Source: Diospyros lotus
Lineage: Eukaryota > Streptophyta > Magnoliopsida > Ericales > Ebenaceae
Direction: 5' to 3'
Length of the DNA stretch: 64,000 bases
Assembly: GCF_014633365.1 (NCBI RefSeq)
Contig: NC_068339.1
Span: 12,113,925-12,177,924 of the forward strand
Both the position numbers and the translations under genes were made by a program. This document shows positions 32,773 through 47,900 of the stretch, in pieces. Within the stretch, counting starts at the first letter, position 1. Every line of letters starts with the position of its first letter. Below the pieces are notes generated by a model. That model did no database searches, was not told where the DNA came from, and saw only the letters and a list, made by a program, of their open reading frames with translations.

Positions 32773-35700
32773 AGAAGAAAGTGGAGCTGGAGCGGAGAGA
32801 GGCGGCGGAGGAGTGAGCTTTGTGGGTTTCTGTTTAACTGTCGTCTCGGGCATGGCCTTGTCTGTAATTCTTCTGTATCATTGACATTTGATACGATTAC
32901 ATTATTAAAAAAATAATAATTATCCTATTACTTAGAATAATCGAGTGGTACACTACACTACACTATTGGGCTTGATTAAATATATATATATATATATAAT
33001 AATAATCATCATTATAGACTCATCTGGTTTATTTTTTAGTTTTTTGGGTTATCTAAAAATTCATCTTTGTTCGATTTGAAATTTTTTTCTTGAATTTGGG
33101 AAGCAGTGAATTCCAAACCAAACGTTTTTTTTGGTATGGAGAATGGAGACAAGGATGATGGATGAGTCCTATTAAACCTTTGCCCCCAATGCCGGCAGCA
33201 GAAGATGAAAACAACAAAACCATGAAAGTTCGAATTTATCAAGAGATGTTTAATTACCATTCTAGCCTTGAGAACCATTCAAAGTCACTATTTTATTAAG
33301 TAATCCGGAATATGTGCATGTGCAGTCGCCCGCCTCCTCCCGTGGTCTGTCTGTCGGTCGGTCACTGCTCAGCCTCTGCTCATTGCTTCCACCAGCCAGA
33401 CTTCTTCTGTTCCCACACCTCCCCGTGCTACGCCCGTGGACGGCATCCTAAACTTTCTTCCATATATTTTTCTTGTGCTGAATTTAAAATACATAACTAA
33501 ATGACAATTTTGGGGCAGACATTTATTGACCAGAATAACGGGGGGAAAAGATTTACGTATTTTTAATTACTAGATATTTCTTCACCCTCTCTCCCTCTTC
33601 TCTCTCATAAATATATGATAATTCTCAATTAGACAAAGGATCGTAATTTTCTATTTATAGAGGACAGGGCTCTAGAGTTCAGTAATTTTTTTTATATAAT
33701 TATTGTTAGAATTTGAGAATAGATTTAATGTATTATTCTTCTTAAAAAAAAGTTTTCATTATTAATGGAGAATGGAGCATATTGAGGGATTCCAGTTTAA
33801 GTCCTCTGCCCCCATTACATTAAGGAAAATGCTATTGGTACACCTTTGTGTACACTTTAGACTACACAAAGGTATATCAATGACAAAAATATCCCTCTGA
33901 GGCGCGTGAGGCATATGGAGAGGCGCAGGGTATTTTTGTCATTGATACACCTTGTATAACTCAAGATGTACAAAAATGATGTACATGTAGCATGACTCTT
34001 ACATTAAGGCACAAAGCGCAATACATGGAGAGTTCCATTGTCATCTATACCTTCTTCAAAAATTTTATTTCCAGTCAATTTTTTTTTTGCTTTTCGTAAT
34101 TAGTAAAATCTCATTTTTCTTCTTTTATTCTTTGCAGTCACGTTAATAAATTTTTATAACTAATATTTTTTAAAAATATCCTCTTCTATTATCATCACAC
34201 CACAGTTATTCTCATACAGCCATCCCTAAAACACATCCTCAAACCCTAACAACTTGAATCATCGACTAGTGTTTGCAACGAAAACAAGCTTTATAAGCAA
34301 GGGCAGATCTAGAAATTTACGTAGGGGGAGACTAAAATTTTTTTTTAAGATATAAAATTACACATCACAAATTTTGGGGTGGGCTAAAAAAATTTTTAAA
34401 TGAATTATTAGTAAAATTTATTATTTTTTAATAATAAAAAATAATTTTTAATATTAAAAAAATATTTTTAATTGTGAGCTGCAGCTCATGCCTGCATCCA
34501 CCCCTGTTTATAAGAAGTAGAAGACTGCAAAATCAGAAAAAGCCTGTGTAGGTGTGGGTGTGGGTGGCCTCTGCAAAATCAAAGCTGACATCACAACCAC
34601 TATCATCACGCCACAACATCGGGTTTTGGGCCTTGCCCCTTGAACCCCAAGGTTCAGGGGGCTATGAAAGGGGTCGTTGCCGACGGGCATGGCCGTCGCC
34701 ATGGCCACTTCCCCAATGATCTCCGACCGCTTCCCCGACCTCTGATTATCCAATGTTTGTGTGTGTGTATATATGTGTGTACCCGCATGCGAAGATGTGT
34801 ATATATGTGTGTCTGTGTGATGTATATATATGTGTATCTGTGTATGCGTTCTTCTACTTTTGTACTTTCTTTTTTTTTGTCGCATGGTATCTGGTGTTCT
34901 TCGTCGCATCGTCTCCAGCATGAATGGGCGGCTACATATGGTTGGTGGGCAATTCATTGAGGGAGAAAGCGGTTGCAATATTGAGGGTAAAAATAGGTTT
35001 TTAAATGAAAATATTTCAAGTATATTGAAACGTGGTTGTGGAGAATAAAATTAGTGGCTACAAATAGAATTTTTCTACCTTCTTTTATGATTTTAAACGT
35101 TGATAAATTATTATAATATGTAAGTTGTTTTTTGTTTTCATAATTACTACCAGCGCAGTGTTAGGTAGAGAGCTATCTTCAAAATATGGCATGGCTCTTG
35201 TTGTAGCTCTTTTAGAGAGACCATTAATGCTTCATCTTACTTTTAATGAAAATTCTATATAAAAAAAAAAATTATCATCACCTTATTATATTGTAAAATT
35301 ATTGAAATGTCCATTTAGACAAATTAGTTTAAACTGGCCACACCTCCCTTTCAAGGAAATTAGTCTAAACTTACCACATGTCTTTATCTTAAGCCACTCG
35401 AGGGAGACTTATTAACATCAAGATGAAGATTTGGATCCAAATCTCGAAAGATTTGGGGCAATTGAGAAGGATAATCGACTTCATCCTTCTTAGGTATGGG
35501 GAATCCTTTCAAAATTTGCTGGAAATGAGCCTAAGGATTTCGATCTGTCTCTAATTGCCCTATTAAAACAAGGAATCTCACTTAAATACTATATTTGACT
35601 CAAATTTATTTCTCAACTATCTTTTTTTTATTAACTTAGAGCTTCAAAGGCCAAATTAGATGACCTAGTCCCACCTCACTCTATTGCAAGTGTAGCTCCC

Positions 35701-38700
35701 GAAAGCAAAGGGACGTCATCCCAAGTGTAGCTCCTGAAATACAAATCTCGATGTATCAACACCAAAATGTGAATCTCAAAATTAAGATTCCGAGATAACC
35801 CGTGACAGTATTAATATGTTATTATAGATATTTATTATTTTGAGAAAGTAAAAAAATAATAGTGATAAAGATAATTAGTTAGAATCCACCCTGACCCACA
35901 ACCCAATTTACCACTGGGATAGAGATAACTTACCACAAAAAATAAATAAATAATTCAAAATAAGTGAAACATCAAATAAATAATCTTAACAAGTAAGGTA
36001 TAGTTGTAAGTTCTCGGTTTTATAATTAAATTAGTTATTATATTTTAAAAATAATTAAATAGATTAATGTACTTTAAGATTTAAGGTGAAATCAGTCTTT
36101 GTATTTTTAAAAAGACACAAATTAAAATTATGTGAAATTATTCAAATATGAATTTGGGATTTAAATTTGGATTCTGCAATTGTGTGGGATTATTTTTATT
36201 GGAATAGAGTTGAGGCTATTAATAAAATTAAAATGTTGTTAGATAGCATTAAGAAGATATCAGCTAATATGGCCTAAATCTAAAATTACAGTTCCTTAAT
36301 TTGACACTCTTTAAAGTACAATAACCAAATTAATTCTAAATCTAAAAATACAGTGATTTATATATATTTTTTTAAATATAATGATGGAATGTTCTTCTGA
36401 TTAAGATACAATAATTTATTTGACACTCAATTCTAAAAAATATAAAAAAATAATAATAATAATGAAGCTAAACCACTAAGAAGATATAGGTAAAACAACA
36501 AAGGAATGATATCAATTGAAGTACTTCAATTTAGGAATTTTTTTTTACACAATATAGAGTTGATGAAAAGTTAATTATGTGTATATATACACATTATTAT
36601 TTTCATAAGATTAACTTCAACTATTTAGCTCTTAAAATAATAATGGCAAGTATTTTTAGTCATGCTTGTGGTGATGAAAATGGGTTGTGAGTAAGATATC
36701 ACTTGGCAAGTCTTAATATAAGCCGGTAGTAATAGATTGGAATCTTCAACTAATTAAGTGCAGTTGCTGCTTTTTCTCAAGCAGCCCACTTAGCTATATA
36801 TAGGCTGGGGTTGGGTTGCCAATGCTCATTATCGTTGTTCTTTCAAAGGAATCTATTGTCTTTATGAAAGATTAATAGGCGCACTGTACCTCATGGAGCA
36901 TCCACTTAGCAATTTGTTGTTGCTTTCCTAATAAAAATACATCTTCTCCTTTGTGGGAAGTGATCTTATAGAAATTCTATTTGAATCATCATCATCATCA
37001 TCATGTCACTAAAATAAAAGAAGAGTACTGAAGGCACAAATTTGCTAACAAGGGATTGTAGTGTGGTTTTTATGTATTTATCTAATTGTAGTTGAATTAA
37101 CTTACCACACACTCAAATAACAACAATTCCTAATTCTTATTAATACCAAAGAATAAATAAAAGGTAACAATCATATTTTTACAAATATACACTGCTATAA
37201 TATGGTTTTACTTTCCTCCTTCTTTAGCTTTGAATATTTGTACAAGTAAGATAGATATTGAAAGATAATAAGAATTTTATATGAAATGATAATTGAAAAT
37301 GAGAACATTCTCAATGCACAAGATCTCCCCACTTTATAAAGATAAGGGAGGGTTACATTTATACTCACTCTTTCCCTACTTGCAAAAACGATATTTCTAC
37401 AACTTAATTATGTGATCTTTATATTATAAAAAATCAATTTTACCATATGAACCAATATTTCTCCTCATAAATTAAAAAAAAAACACACACACGTTATCAC
37501 ATAATTAAAAAAAGAAAAGAAAGAAACTACTCACCAAATTATTTTATAATTGCAAAAATGTCCCATTATTTTACTCTCATGGCATACATGTATGTGTGTG
37601 TGTGTGTGTGTGTCCGCGATGCATCATCTTAGGTGGTGGCAGAGTCAACAGTGTTGTTTTGCTAAGTGGACACTAAGGTGGCATAGGCATTGATGGGATC
37701 CAAATTGCAATACTCCATCCCCCTCCATATATATGAGATGATTGTGCGTAGTGTCGATGTCTCAACAGTTGAATTTCCAACTCAATGTTAGGTATTGAGC
37801 TGCAATCTGTCAACATCGACCAATCTTGGAAGCTAATGTTCCTTTCATGGGATAAGACATTTTTTTTAAGTGAAAATATAAAAAAAAAAAATCTTATTAG
37901 TAATGGTGAAATTAATTGTCATAATTTAAACCCCCACAAGTTACAATTGTAAAAACATTATTTTGTAAAACAAAAGTAAAATCGGATATAACTACGACCA
38001 TGCTTCTACCAAAAGAATTTTGGAAGTCTCCAACTTAAAATTGAAAATTATGATCGTTGAAAAAGGGAGAGAAACAAGCACGCCCACTCCCAACCCCACC
38101 CAGCTCTTGTTTTGGTAGTTTTAAAGGGTGAAATAATTGCTCGGCACTTGGCATTGGACCCATTTCCAAGACCGATAAGAGTCAATTCAATAGTATCAAT
38201 ATCTCAATACTCTCTTCTTCCAAGCAATAGAATCAAAGAAAGCCACAGCGCATGACGTGACGTAACGTGATGTGAGTGATAAAAAATTTTTTTTTTTTTT
38301 TAAGTAACAAGAAATCAACTCTTAATAAAGATACAAATATTGAAAAATGACCGCTTAAAAGTATATAAACGTGCAATCATATTTAATTTACTTGAAGATG
38401 GAACCAAAGATAAAAATTAGTCCGCTCTAGAGTTAGGCGAGCGAAGTTTGAACACTTGGATCATAAAAAATAATAAATAAATAAAATCAAAAGTACGAAC
38501 CTGGTTCGCAAGGTAATGGCTAACATACAATGGCATCAACTACATGTGGACGTTGCTACGTTCCCACTAATATGGCACGCGCACGCACCGGCCATTCTAT
38601 CTCGCTCCACCTACCACATGAATCTAGACTTTGCTCAAACTGCTAAAACGATTTCATGGCCACCTGGATGAATTCAAGAGCATGGGCCTCTTTTTAGAGG

Positions 38701-39010
38701 CCTGGCAAAAAGTAAATAATTGTAAAAGTAAATCTTTTTTTAACACCACTTAAGGTAATATAACTCTTCAGACAATACCTCTCGAAGGAAGTTCAAATCA
38801 CTACATTGCTGTGTATTTTCTTGCCACTTTCTTGAGCAAAGTCATTGTCCAATACCATCTCTAATAGCGTAGAGGTCGAAATTGATCCAACACATCTAAA
38901 ATGGCTTAATTTCTAGAGTTCAATGATTTGTTTGGCACTTACCCAGAAGGGTTCACATCTTTGACCCTGACGTTTGCATTACCCCATGCAAAGTCATCAA
39001 CACGCACCAT
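32773..39010. other. intergenic region between BBE-like genes 2 and 3
   Basis: No gene is recognised in these 6.2 kb. Contents: a 173-bp MITE (33826-33998), GT/AT-rich simple repeats at about 34755-34850, an ATC repeat at 36984-37003, a TG repeat at about 37591-37613, and AT-rich sequence. A frame at 34508-34978 on the - strand is the translation of the simple repeat and is not a gene. Confidence 0.55.
33826..33998. mobile_element. MITE with 11-bp target duplication
   Basis: The 173-bp element is flanked by TTACATTAAGG on both sides (33815-33825 and 33999-34009). Its ends share an imperfect inverted repeat around ATGCTA and GTACA, and most of the inside is a hairpin: GGTATATCAATGACAAAAAT at 33871 pairs with a copy near 33935-33959. 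An 8-11-bp duplication is typical of Mutator-like MITEs. No coding capacity. Confidence 0.75.
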
Positions 39011-39015
39011 CGTAG

Positions 39016-40719
<1,704 letters not shown>

Positions 40720-41995
40720 ATATGTGATGGAGTGAAGCACAATATAGTAAGCTTGTTTGGCTTTATAAATATGAATAGGAAGTGCTCTTCATCATGTTCG
40801 GCACCATTGCCAAAAACTTTCTGGACACTATAAACCATAACCATCTCATTGAGGTTGCTGCTAATCTTGCTTATGTAAAATACTTACATGACTACCACTC
40901 CATTGAAAATCAAATTCAGAGTAAACAAACTTGAAGGTAAAAATAAAAAATTAGCAAGCAATACAAAATTCAACAGCTTTTAACTCATAACTGAGAGACC
41001 AAACTGAAGATTTGAAATAGCAAAACTACAATTACCACGCTAAGCAATTCTTACCTAAAGTAATGATGTAAATATGAAGAAAAAACTGGTACAAGATTTC
41101 TACTCACAGGAAGAAGGTAGCTAAACAAGCTTCTGGCACTTCATGTGTGGCATTAGGTTATTTGACATCCAATGAATAGATCTGGCTGGGGCATAAAAAG
41201 AACATTTAACATTGAACGTAAACAAAAATCAAAATATCTGTAGGACACATCTGTGCCCCCTCCCATTTCTCATGCACTCAGTTCTTTTTCCATCTTTCAA
41301 CTTCAACTTACCAGTCATTTGTTCATAGAATTCTCATAAAGCCTAGATTGTATCACAAAACACAAATTTGGAACTCAAAAAAGGACCAAAAATAACTCTA
41401 GACTTAAATGGCATACTAATTCTACTCAGATGTATTAAATTTTCTCAGTCATTCAGCTAAGGTCAAGTGTAGGCACTGTACACCAAAATAGTTTTAACAC
41501 CATGCCTTCATAAAGTTAAAAACCAAGTAAAAGAAATCAAAAATAAAAAAATTTTGGTTTGCAAAATAGATATATACAAATTCTCAACAATAGTTGCAAA
41601 TCATTTTTACACGTGACACTAAAACCCAAAAATTTTCAAAGCCATTGAGGCAAAAGTGATCTTGGGAAGAACACTAGAAAAAATTACTAAGAACAGACAG
41701 GGAAAATAAAATAAATTAAAAGACACAGAAACAGGAGCTGCTCTGGAGAGAAGCAAACTAAGACAACTCTAAGCAAAATTTTGTTGTTTGAAACTAGCAA
41801 CTTTGCCACAGAAAATACAAGTAAACAATATTGTCAACATTCCTCCAAGCCAGCCAAAAAGCATATGCTCCTCAAAAATGATGGAATCCATCAAAAATTT
41901 TACTCTTTCATTCTATGTGCAAGAAATGCTACACCTGGTCCAATTCAAACATAGCCCAGATTACATGTGCAGCGATGAACTATGCAGTTTTGTGA
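40720..41995. other. convergent 3' regions of BBE-like gene 3 and the MEE22-like gene
   Basis: The two genes point at each other here. The sequence is AT-rich, with no other gene visible; a short frame at 41788-42024 on the + strand lies mostly in the MEE22-like 3' UTR and partly opposite its last exon. Confidence 0.55.
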
Positions 41996-44900
41996 CTAAA
42001 AACCAGCAGGCTGCAGAAGGCTGAATGACAATGATTGTTGCTCACTACTCAGTGTAGAGTACCACTTCCTTATGCATTTGACAGAATCGAACTCATTTCT
42101 GATTGCTGGAAATTCTGCATTACCTTTAATAAGTTCTTCAAAATCAAGACGAAGGAGACCAAGTAAAGCATTTGCAGTAGCAATTTGAACAGGAAGACCC
42201 AATTTCCTTGAATTCTGGTACAGAAAAGCAGATAAACTGCTTCTCAGTTTTTCAACACTGGGATCATCATATCCACTGGCATCAACACCGACCCTGTAAA
42301 ACATAACATAATCCAAGAATAATTGGTATCTTGATAAATTAGCTCAACTATTTAAATTCTAGAGAGTAAAACAAAAAAAAAATCTAAAAAATTTGGCCCC
42401 AGATGATTATGCAGTAATAATAAAATAGAGGGTTTGCACTTATGTTCACATTTTCATTGTATAAAGCAAAATAAATATAAAAGGCATGGCTATTCCCACA
42501 GTTTAAGGAGATAGAATACAACCACTAATAGCACCACTAGTTAATACTTCTGTAATTGGCAATTCTGTTGCAGCTTCTACAGCAGACCTAGTGAAGATCA
42601 TATGCACAACAGCCAGTGCACTTTTGATAACTTAATTGCATGTAACAGTAATTACGGATAACTATGGATGTTAAACTAAGCATAATATCTGGTTCTTGTC
42701 AACATGATATCAGCTTACATCTTTCAGGCATTTCTAAAACTAGATTTCCCTTTTTATCAACAAGTCATATCCACCAAGCTCCCATCATGTAAATAGGACC
42801 TATAATTTTCAAGCAAAAAATGCAAGATTTGTGCATCAAAATCTCTTGATTTCAATCCAAATCTTCCAAATAAGAAAAATTTGTTAGGTTTTGTTTTCTT
42901 TTTGCATTACCATTCCACTTTACTGGAGTAGATTTCCGTTCTGCTTTAGCCTGTAGGTATATTTGGTGATGAAATGATTAACTTTTACTCATTTTCCCTA
43001 AGTAACTCTCATCATTGTAAACTGCTGATAGAACAATATACTTCTTTTTTTTAACTTCGTAGTTGACATATAATAGTCAAATACATTTTACATTTCCATA
43101 TTACAAATAGAGTGTTGATTACTAATATATGAAACCATTAATTTACAAATCAGTTGTCAATAATAGTTTTTTACTCAAAACAGTAAGCAAGTTATTACAT
43201 ATTTTAAATGGTGCTTATATATCAATAAATATTCTGATTGCTGTTTGAATGATTAAAAAAAAACAACTGATATCTGCTGCCCATTTATTATGCCCCAAAA
43301 CTACAGCACATTCAATAAAACCAATAATGCCAGGAATCAGTGACAAGCAATCAATACACCCCAAATCATCTTTCACTTAGTGACTATATTATGCTCACAA
43401 CAACTTCCTTTTCATTCAATTTCCTCCAGATTTTTCCATGAGTCATTTTTAATGCCCTAGATTGTCCAATACATTTTAAATGTACCAAGGTATGTTTTTT
43501 AACTTGGTATTATCTGAAATTTTGCTCAACTGTTTTCATCTGAGCACCTCTCCTTCAGGTTATCTAGATCATTTCAATATCCAAGAAAGAGCCACAAAAA
43601 CCTAAATTTTTTTCTGTACATTGAACAGATAAAGGAAATAAATGCCAAAAGATAGTCTTTCTAGCAACACTATGGAAAAAAGCAACTTCATCTCTAAGTC
43701 TGTCTTAATTACAAAACAGACAAAAAATAAATTCATCTCTCTTCATGATGGAGATTAAGAGGTCTAATTATCTTAAAACTTTATAATTACAGTTATGTTA
43801 GGATTTTAATTTAGGACGTTTAGAGGATTAGGAATTTTAAGTTTTGTTTGCATTTTAATTAGAATTCTAAGTTTAATTAGGATTAGGATAGTTTGTAAAC
43901 ACCCCCCCCCCTCCCCCTTCTTTCTCTCTGGTTTCTTCCTCTTCGGATTTCTTTTCTTCTCTCCCTTTTTCTTCTTCATCTTCTCTTGGTTCTACAACAC
44001 TTTTCTTCTCTATATTCAACTCAAGATTCAACAAGCTGAAAAGTGGCTTAGCAAATCCATATAATTCACATAGAGTTCATCATCTTAACCATAATGATTG
44101 CAACTGAATGATGTCAACAACGTTCTAACTCAGATTTCCACTTAAGTTCACCTCAAGGCTCCAACCAACACCCAAAGTGCAGCCCCACACTAGATAAGAA
44201 GTTTATGGTGTTACTCAGAGAAGATGCTTTAGTCAATAATAAAATGTTGTTATATTGGTCATCCCAAATAAAGCAACACACTTTACCTTCCCAGTTTACC
44301 AAGAAGAGTAACAGCAGAAGTTGAGAAGTCCTCAAGGACATGTGATTCCAACAATTTCAACAAATGAGAAAGAATATAATTGCAAGTCCACTCCCAGCTC
44401 TGTAGGTCAAGAAAAGGAAAAAAAAAGTCAGAATAACTATTGCTATACAAGAAAAGGCAAGCAAAATAAAAACATGTCAAAAGAAAAGAAAGAGGGTAAA
44501 GCCATGCCCCACAACCTTGGAAGTAAAAACAGACATAAGTATTTGAAAACAAAAATTTCTAGAACATCAATCCCAATTTGTTAGAAGACTCTTGAATAGA
44601 AATAGAACTAAACAAAACATACAGAAGAAAAATAAAACTGGCTTCCCTCCCATTTACGGTTGACATCAACAACTAGATATAACCATTAAGCAGGGAAAAA
44701 AGAAAACTAACTTCAGAAAGAGAAGTTACCTACTAAAATATCCATGTACAATTATTTTACATTGTATATGTGTATGACCAACACAAAACATCCATTTTAA
44801 TAATCTCCACACTTACAGGACTGGAACACAGTGAAGAGTCCTTCCGAATTACTTATATGTTACACACCAACAGGAAGATCAATCATGCAGCTTCAGAAAA

Positions 44901-47900
44901 ACAAGCTACTTTACCTGCTGTCTTAAGCTTCTCAAGAAACAACTATACAAGCATATGTCTCATCTACTACAGTCTATAATGACAGCACATTTTCTGAGCA
45001 AATCAAAATAAATTCTCAAAGAAGCCATAAATTGAATTGAAGATTTGCAACTTGTGAAATTTCATCCAAATGTAAAGACATTAACAAAGCAGAAGATCAC
45101 ATGACATGCAGCAAGAGATCATGAAATAGGATTACAAGCAGAAAATAAAAAGAAGACAAAACATACCATATTGCATGCTACCAGCTCCACTAGTGAGACA
45201 ATATCAGTGAACATCCTGGAGTTGTCTACACAATAACTTGAGCTATAATTCACAGAAAGGGCGCCAAATGCTTGCTCATGGACAAAAGTTTCTTTAATTT
45301 TCTCATCACACAGCCCAGCTTCAGGATTTAAAGAATTCAAGGATTCAATCAGACCTTGATGTATGATTCCAGACAATGCATAGCTCTGAAGCTTTTCCAG
45401 AAGCGTAGAAACAACAGTCTCCATAGGGATTGCACCCTCAGAAAATGGGCATTTGCTACAGGATGGGAACTCCTGCTGCCCCTCCCCAGAAGATTGAAGA
45501 CAGTAACCACAGTTTCCAGATAAATTCATTTTCTCAAAAAATATTACCAAAGATTTTATTACGGTCATTACTAAACTGTAATCTTCAAGGATAAAGTATT
45601 CAGATCCAGACAGATACACGAAAACATGAAGTATAGTCAGCACTAATGAAGTATCGAATTTCCGCACCCTGAAAATGTTATATGAAGCCTCGCAGAGAAA
45701 CCCAATTTGCCCTACTGTTGCACATATTGAAGCTAATACAATGCCCCCAGCCACTAACAGATTTGCTGGAGCTGTTCTGAACAACAAAATTATTTCTATC
45801 TCATTTAGAAGGATGTTAACACTTGAACCACTTATGGGACATGACTCAGAAGATACATCACCATAAACCAGAACTCTTCCCTCTAGGAGAAAATCCTCAA
45901 TAAGAGCAAGCAGTTCACTGCAGAAACATAATTCTGCAATAATGCTCTTTGTCCCCACATCAGACACTACTGGCACAAAGAAAATACAAGTTCTTAAAGG
46001 GGGGAAATCTGAAAGTGATGGAACAAGTAAAATGCATATTAGAAATTAATAGATACACTAGTATTACAAACCTGTCTGTAAGGATCTAGAAAAGGAGTCT
46101 AATGAGGAGATGAATTCTGGGTTTGAAAAGTTTCCAAGGTCCTCCAGAGCCATCCGGGAAACGTAGTGCAGTAAGAATGAAAATAGTACACAAGCCTTCT
46201 CCCTGAAAAAAGTAAAAAGGACACCACCCAGTGAATAAAGAAACAGAACGGCATGTGTATTGTAACACAGGACATACAATGTAGTAATTGACCAAGGAAA
46301 AAAGCATTGTGCTAAAAAATAGACATAGCCAAAACAACATGAAGTCTTTGCCACAGCAGCAAATAAAATAATATGATATATCAAACTTGATTATTAACTA
46401 ACTACTTGCCTGGGTAAAAGATCTTTTATCTTCACAAGAGCTGCCATAATCTTTTGCAAGACTTGGTCTGTCTGAGAAATCATAGAGCACTGGGCTATAA
46501 AAGATTTAGTTGCACAAAATATCCGAGATATGCTGCTACTATTCTCTGCATCTGAAAACACAACACAGTATTTGGGAAGCTCATCACGAGCCAGACCAAG
46601 GGTGCTTTGACACATAATGTTTTGCCTATTGTAACCAGAATTATGTAAATCTGAAATACCCAACTCTGCATGAGATTCCCAAATCTGCTGAGGACAAGCA
46701 TTACCATCATATGCAGTCCCATCCCCACCATTTTTATAGTCCACTACATTTTTTAAAGGATAAGTAACTACGTTATTGCAAGCTGACAGAACATGGGAAG
46801 TCTCAGATCTGTTAAGTTCTAATTTATTGGAGACCACCTCCACATTGACAACATCCAAGCTGCTAGATGGTTCCAAGTTGTCTTTTCCACTCGCAAATCC
46901 ATCATAGAAATGCTCATCTACCAAATATTTGGCATCACCACTTTTGGATATCCCACTATCTTGAAAATCAAGCACAGGAAGTGTAGGCGACAGTGGTGCT
47001 TCAATAGCTCTCCGGTAGCACTCCTCATCACCAGCATTATCCAAGTCTAGCAGATTCATGTAGTTCCCTTCCATTAATTCCTTAAAACTTCTGTTTTCTT
47101 CACTGCTCTTTTCCAAATCACCTCTTCCATCTTTGGACTCAGTTGTTTCTCCCATACCATTGGCAGGAAGGCAAGTGCCATCACACATATCAACTTCTTT
47201 GTTGGCAGTTTGAAGTCTGTCCATTTGCTCATTTAAGTGGCATATATGCTGCGGAGCCACTTCCTCTTCAGGATATAACTTCCTTTTCTTGTTAGCCTTG
47301 ACTTGCTCAGAATAGATATCAGTTTCCTCGTTAGATACCACATGTTTTTCTTCATGGGAAGACTTGTCCATTTGACTGTTTAACATACTGTGAAGCATGG
47401 ATAACTTCTCCTCTATCCGCACATGCCACTTCCTACCTTCATAATACAACTGTTCAACAGATCTAACTGAATCAAGGATCCTCTTTCTCTTCTTACTGTT
47501 TCCAGCCCTCCTCCCAACAACATCGATGCTAACAGGACTTCTGACACTATTTTCAGCCACTGTTGCAGGATTTTCATTGTACCTTGATTTGGTAACTCCA
47601 CAAGACAAATTGGAATCTTTTTGTTGTTGATTTTGTTTATCTTCTGTCAATTTAGCTGATGCAGTAACAGAAAAAGCACCTCTTTCCTGTGAGCCCATCA
47701 ACTGTCTATCAGAAAAAGATGCTCTACTGGAATGTATGGCAGAACTCTGTAACATTTTTCTGTTAGAACCTCTAAGAAGAGGCTCTAATATAGAATCAAT
47801 ACCTGAGATGCATTGAGTACTGTTTCCTCCACTAAGAGGACGTAATGGTGCATTACATTCTGCATTTTGCTTGACACAATCATACGCATCCATAGCTGTG

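Noticed and set aside
34508..34978. 156-residue frame rich in Thr/His/Tyr
   Set aside because: It is the translation of a GT/AT simple repeat on the opposite strand.
43794..44030. Possible small LTR or TRIM in intron 7 of the MEE22-like gene, starting TGTTAGGATT
   Set aside because: Candidate ends such as CTACAACA give no matching target duplication; the C run and pyrimidine tract alone are not enough.
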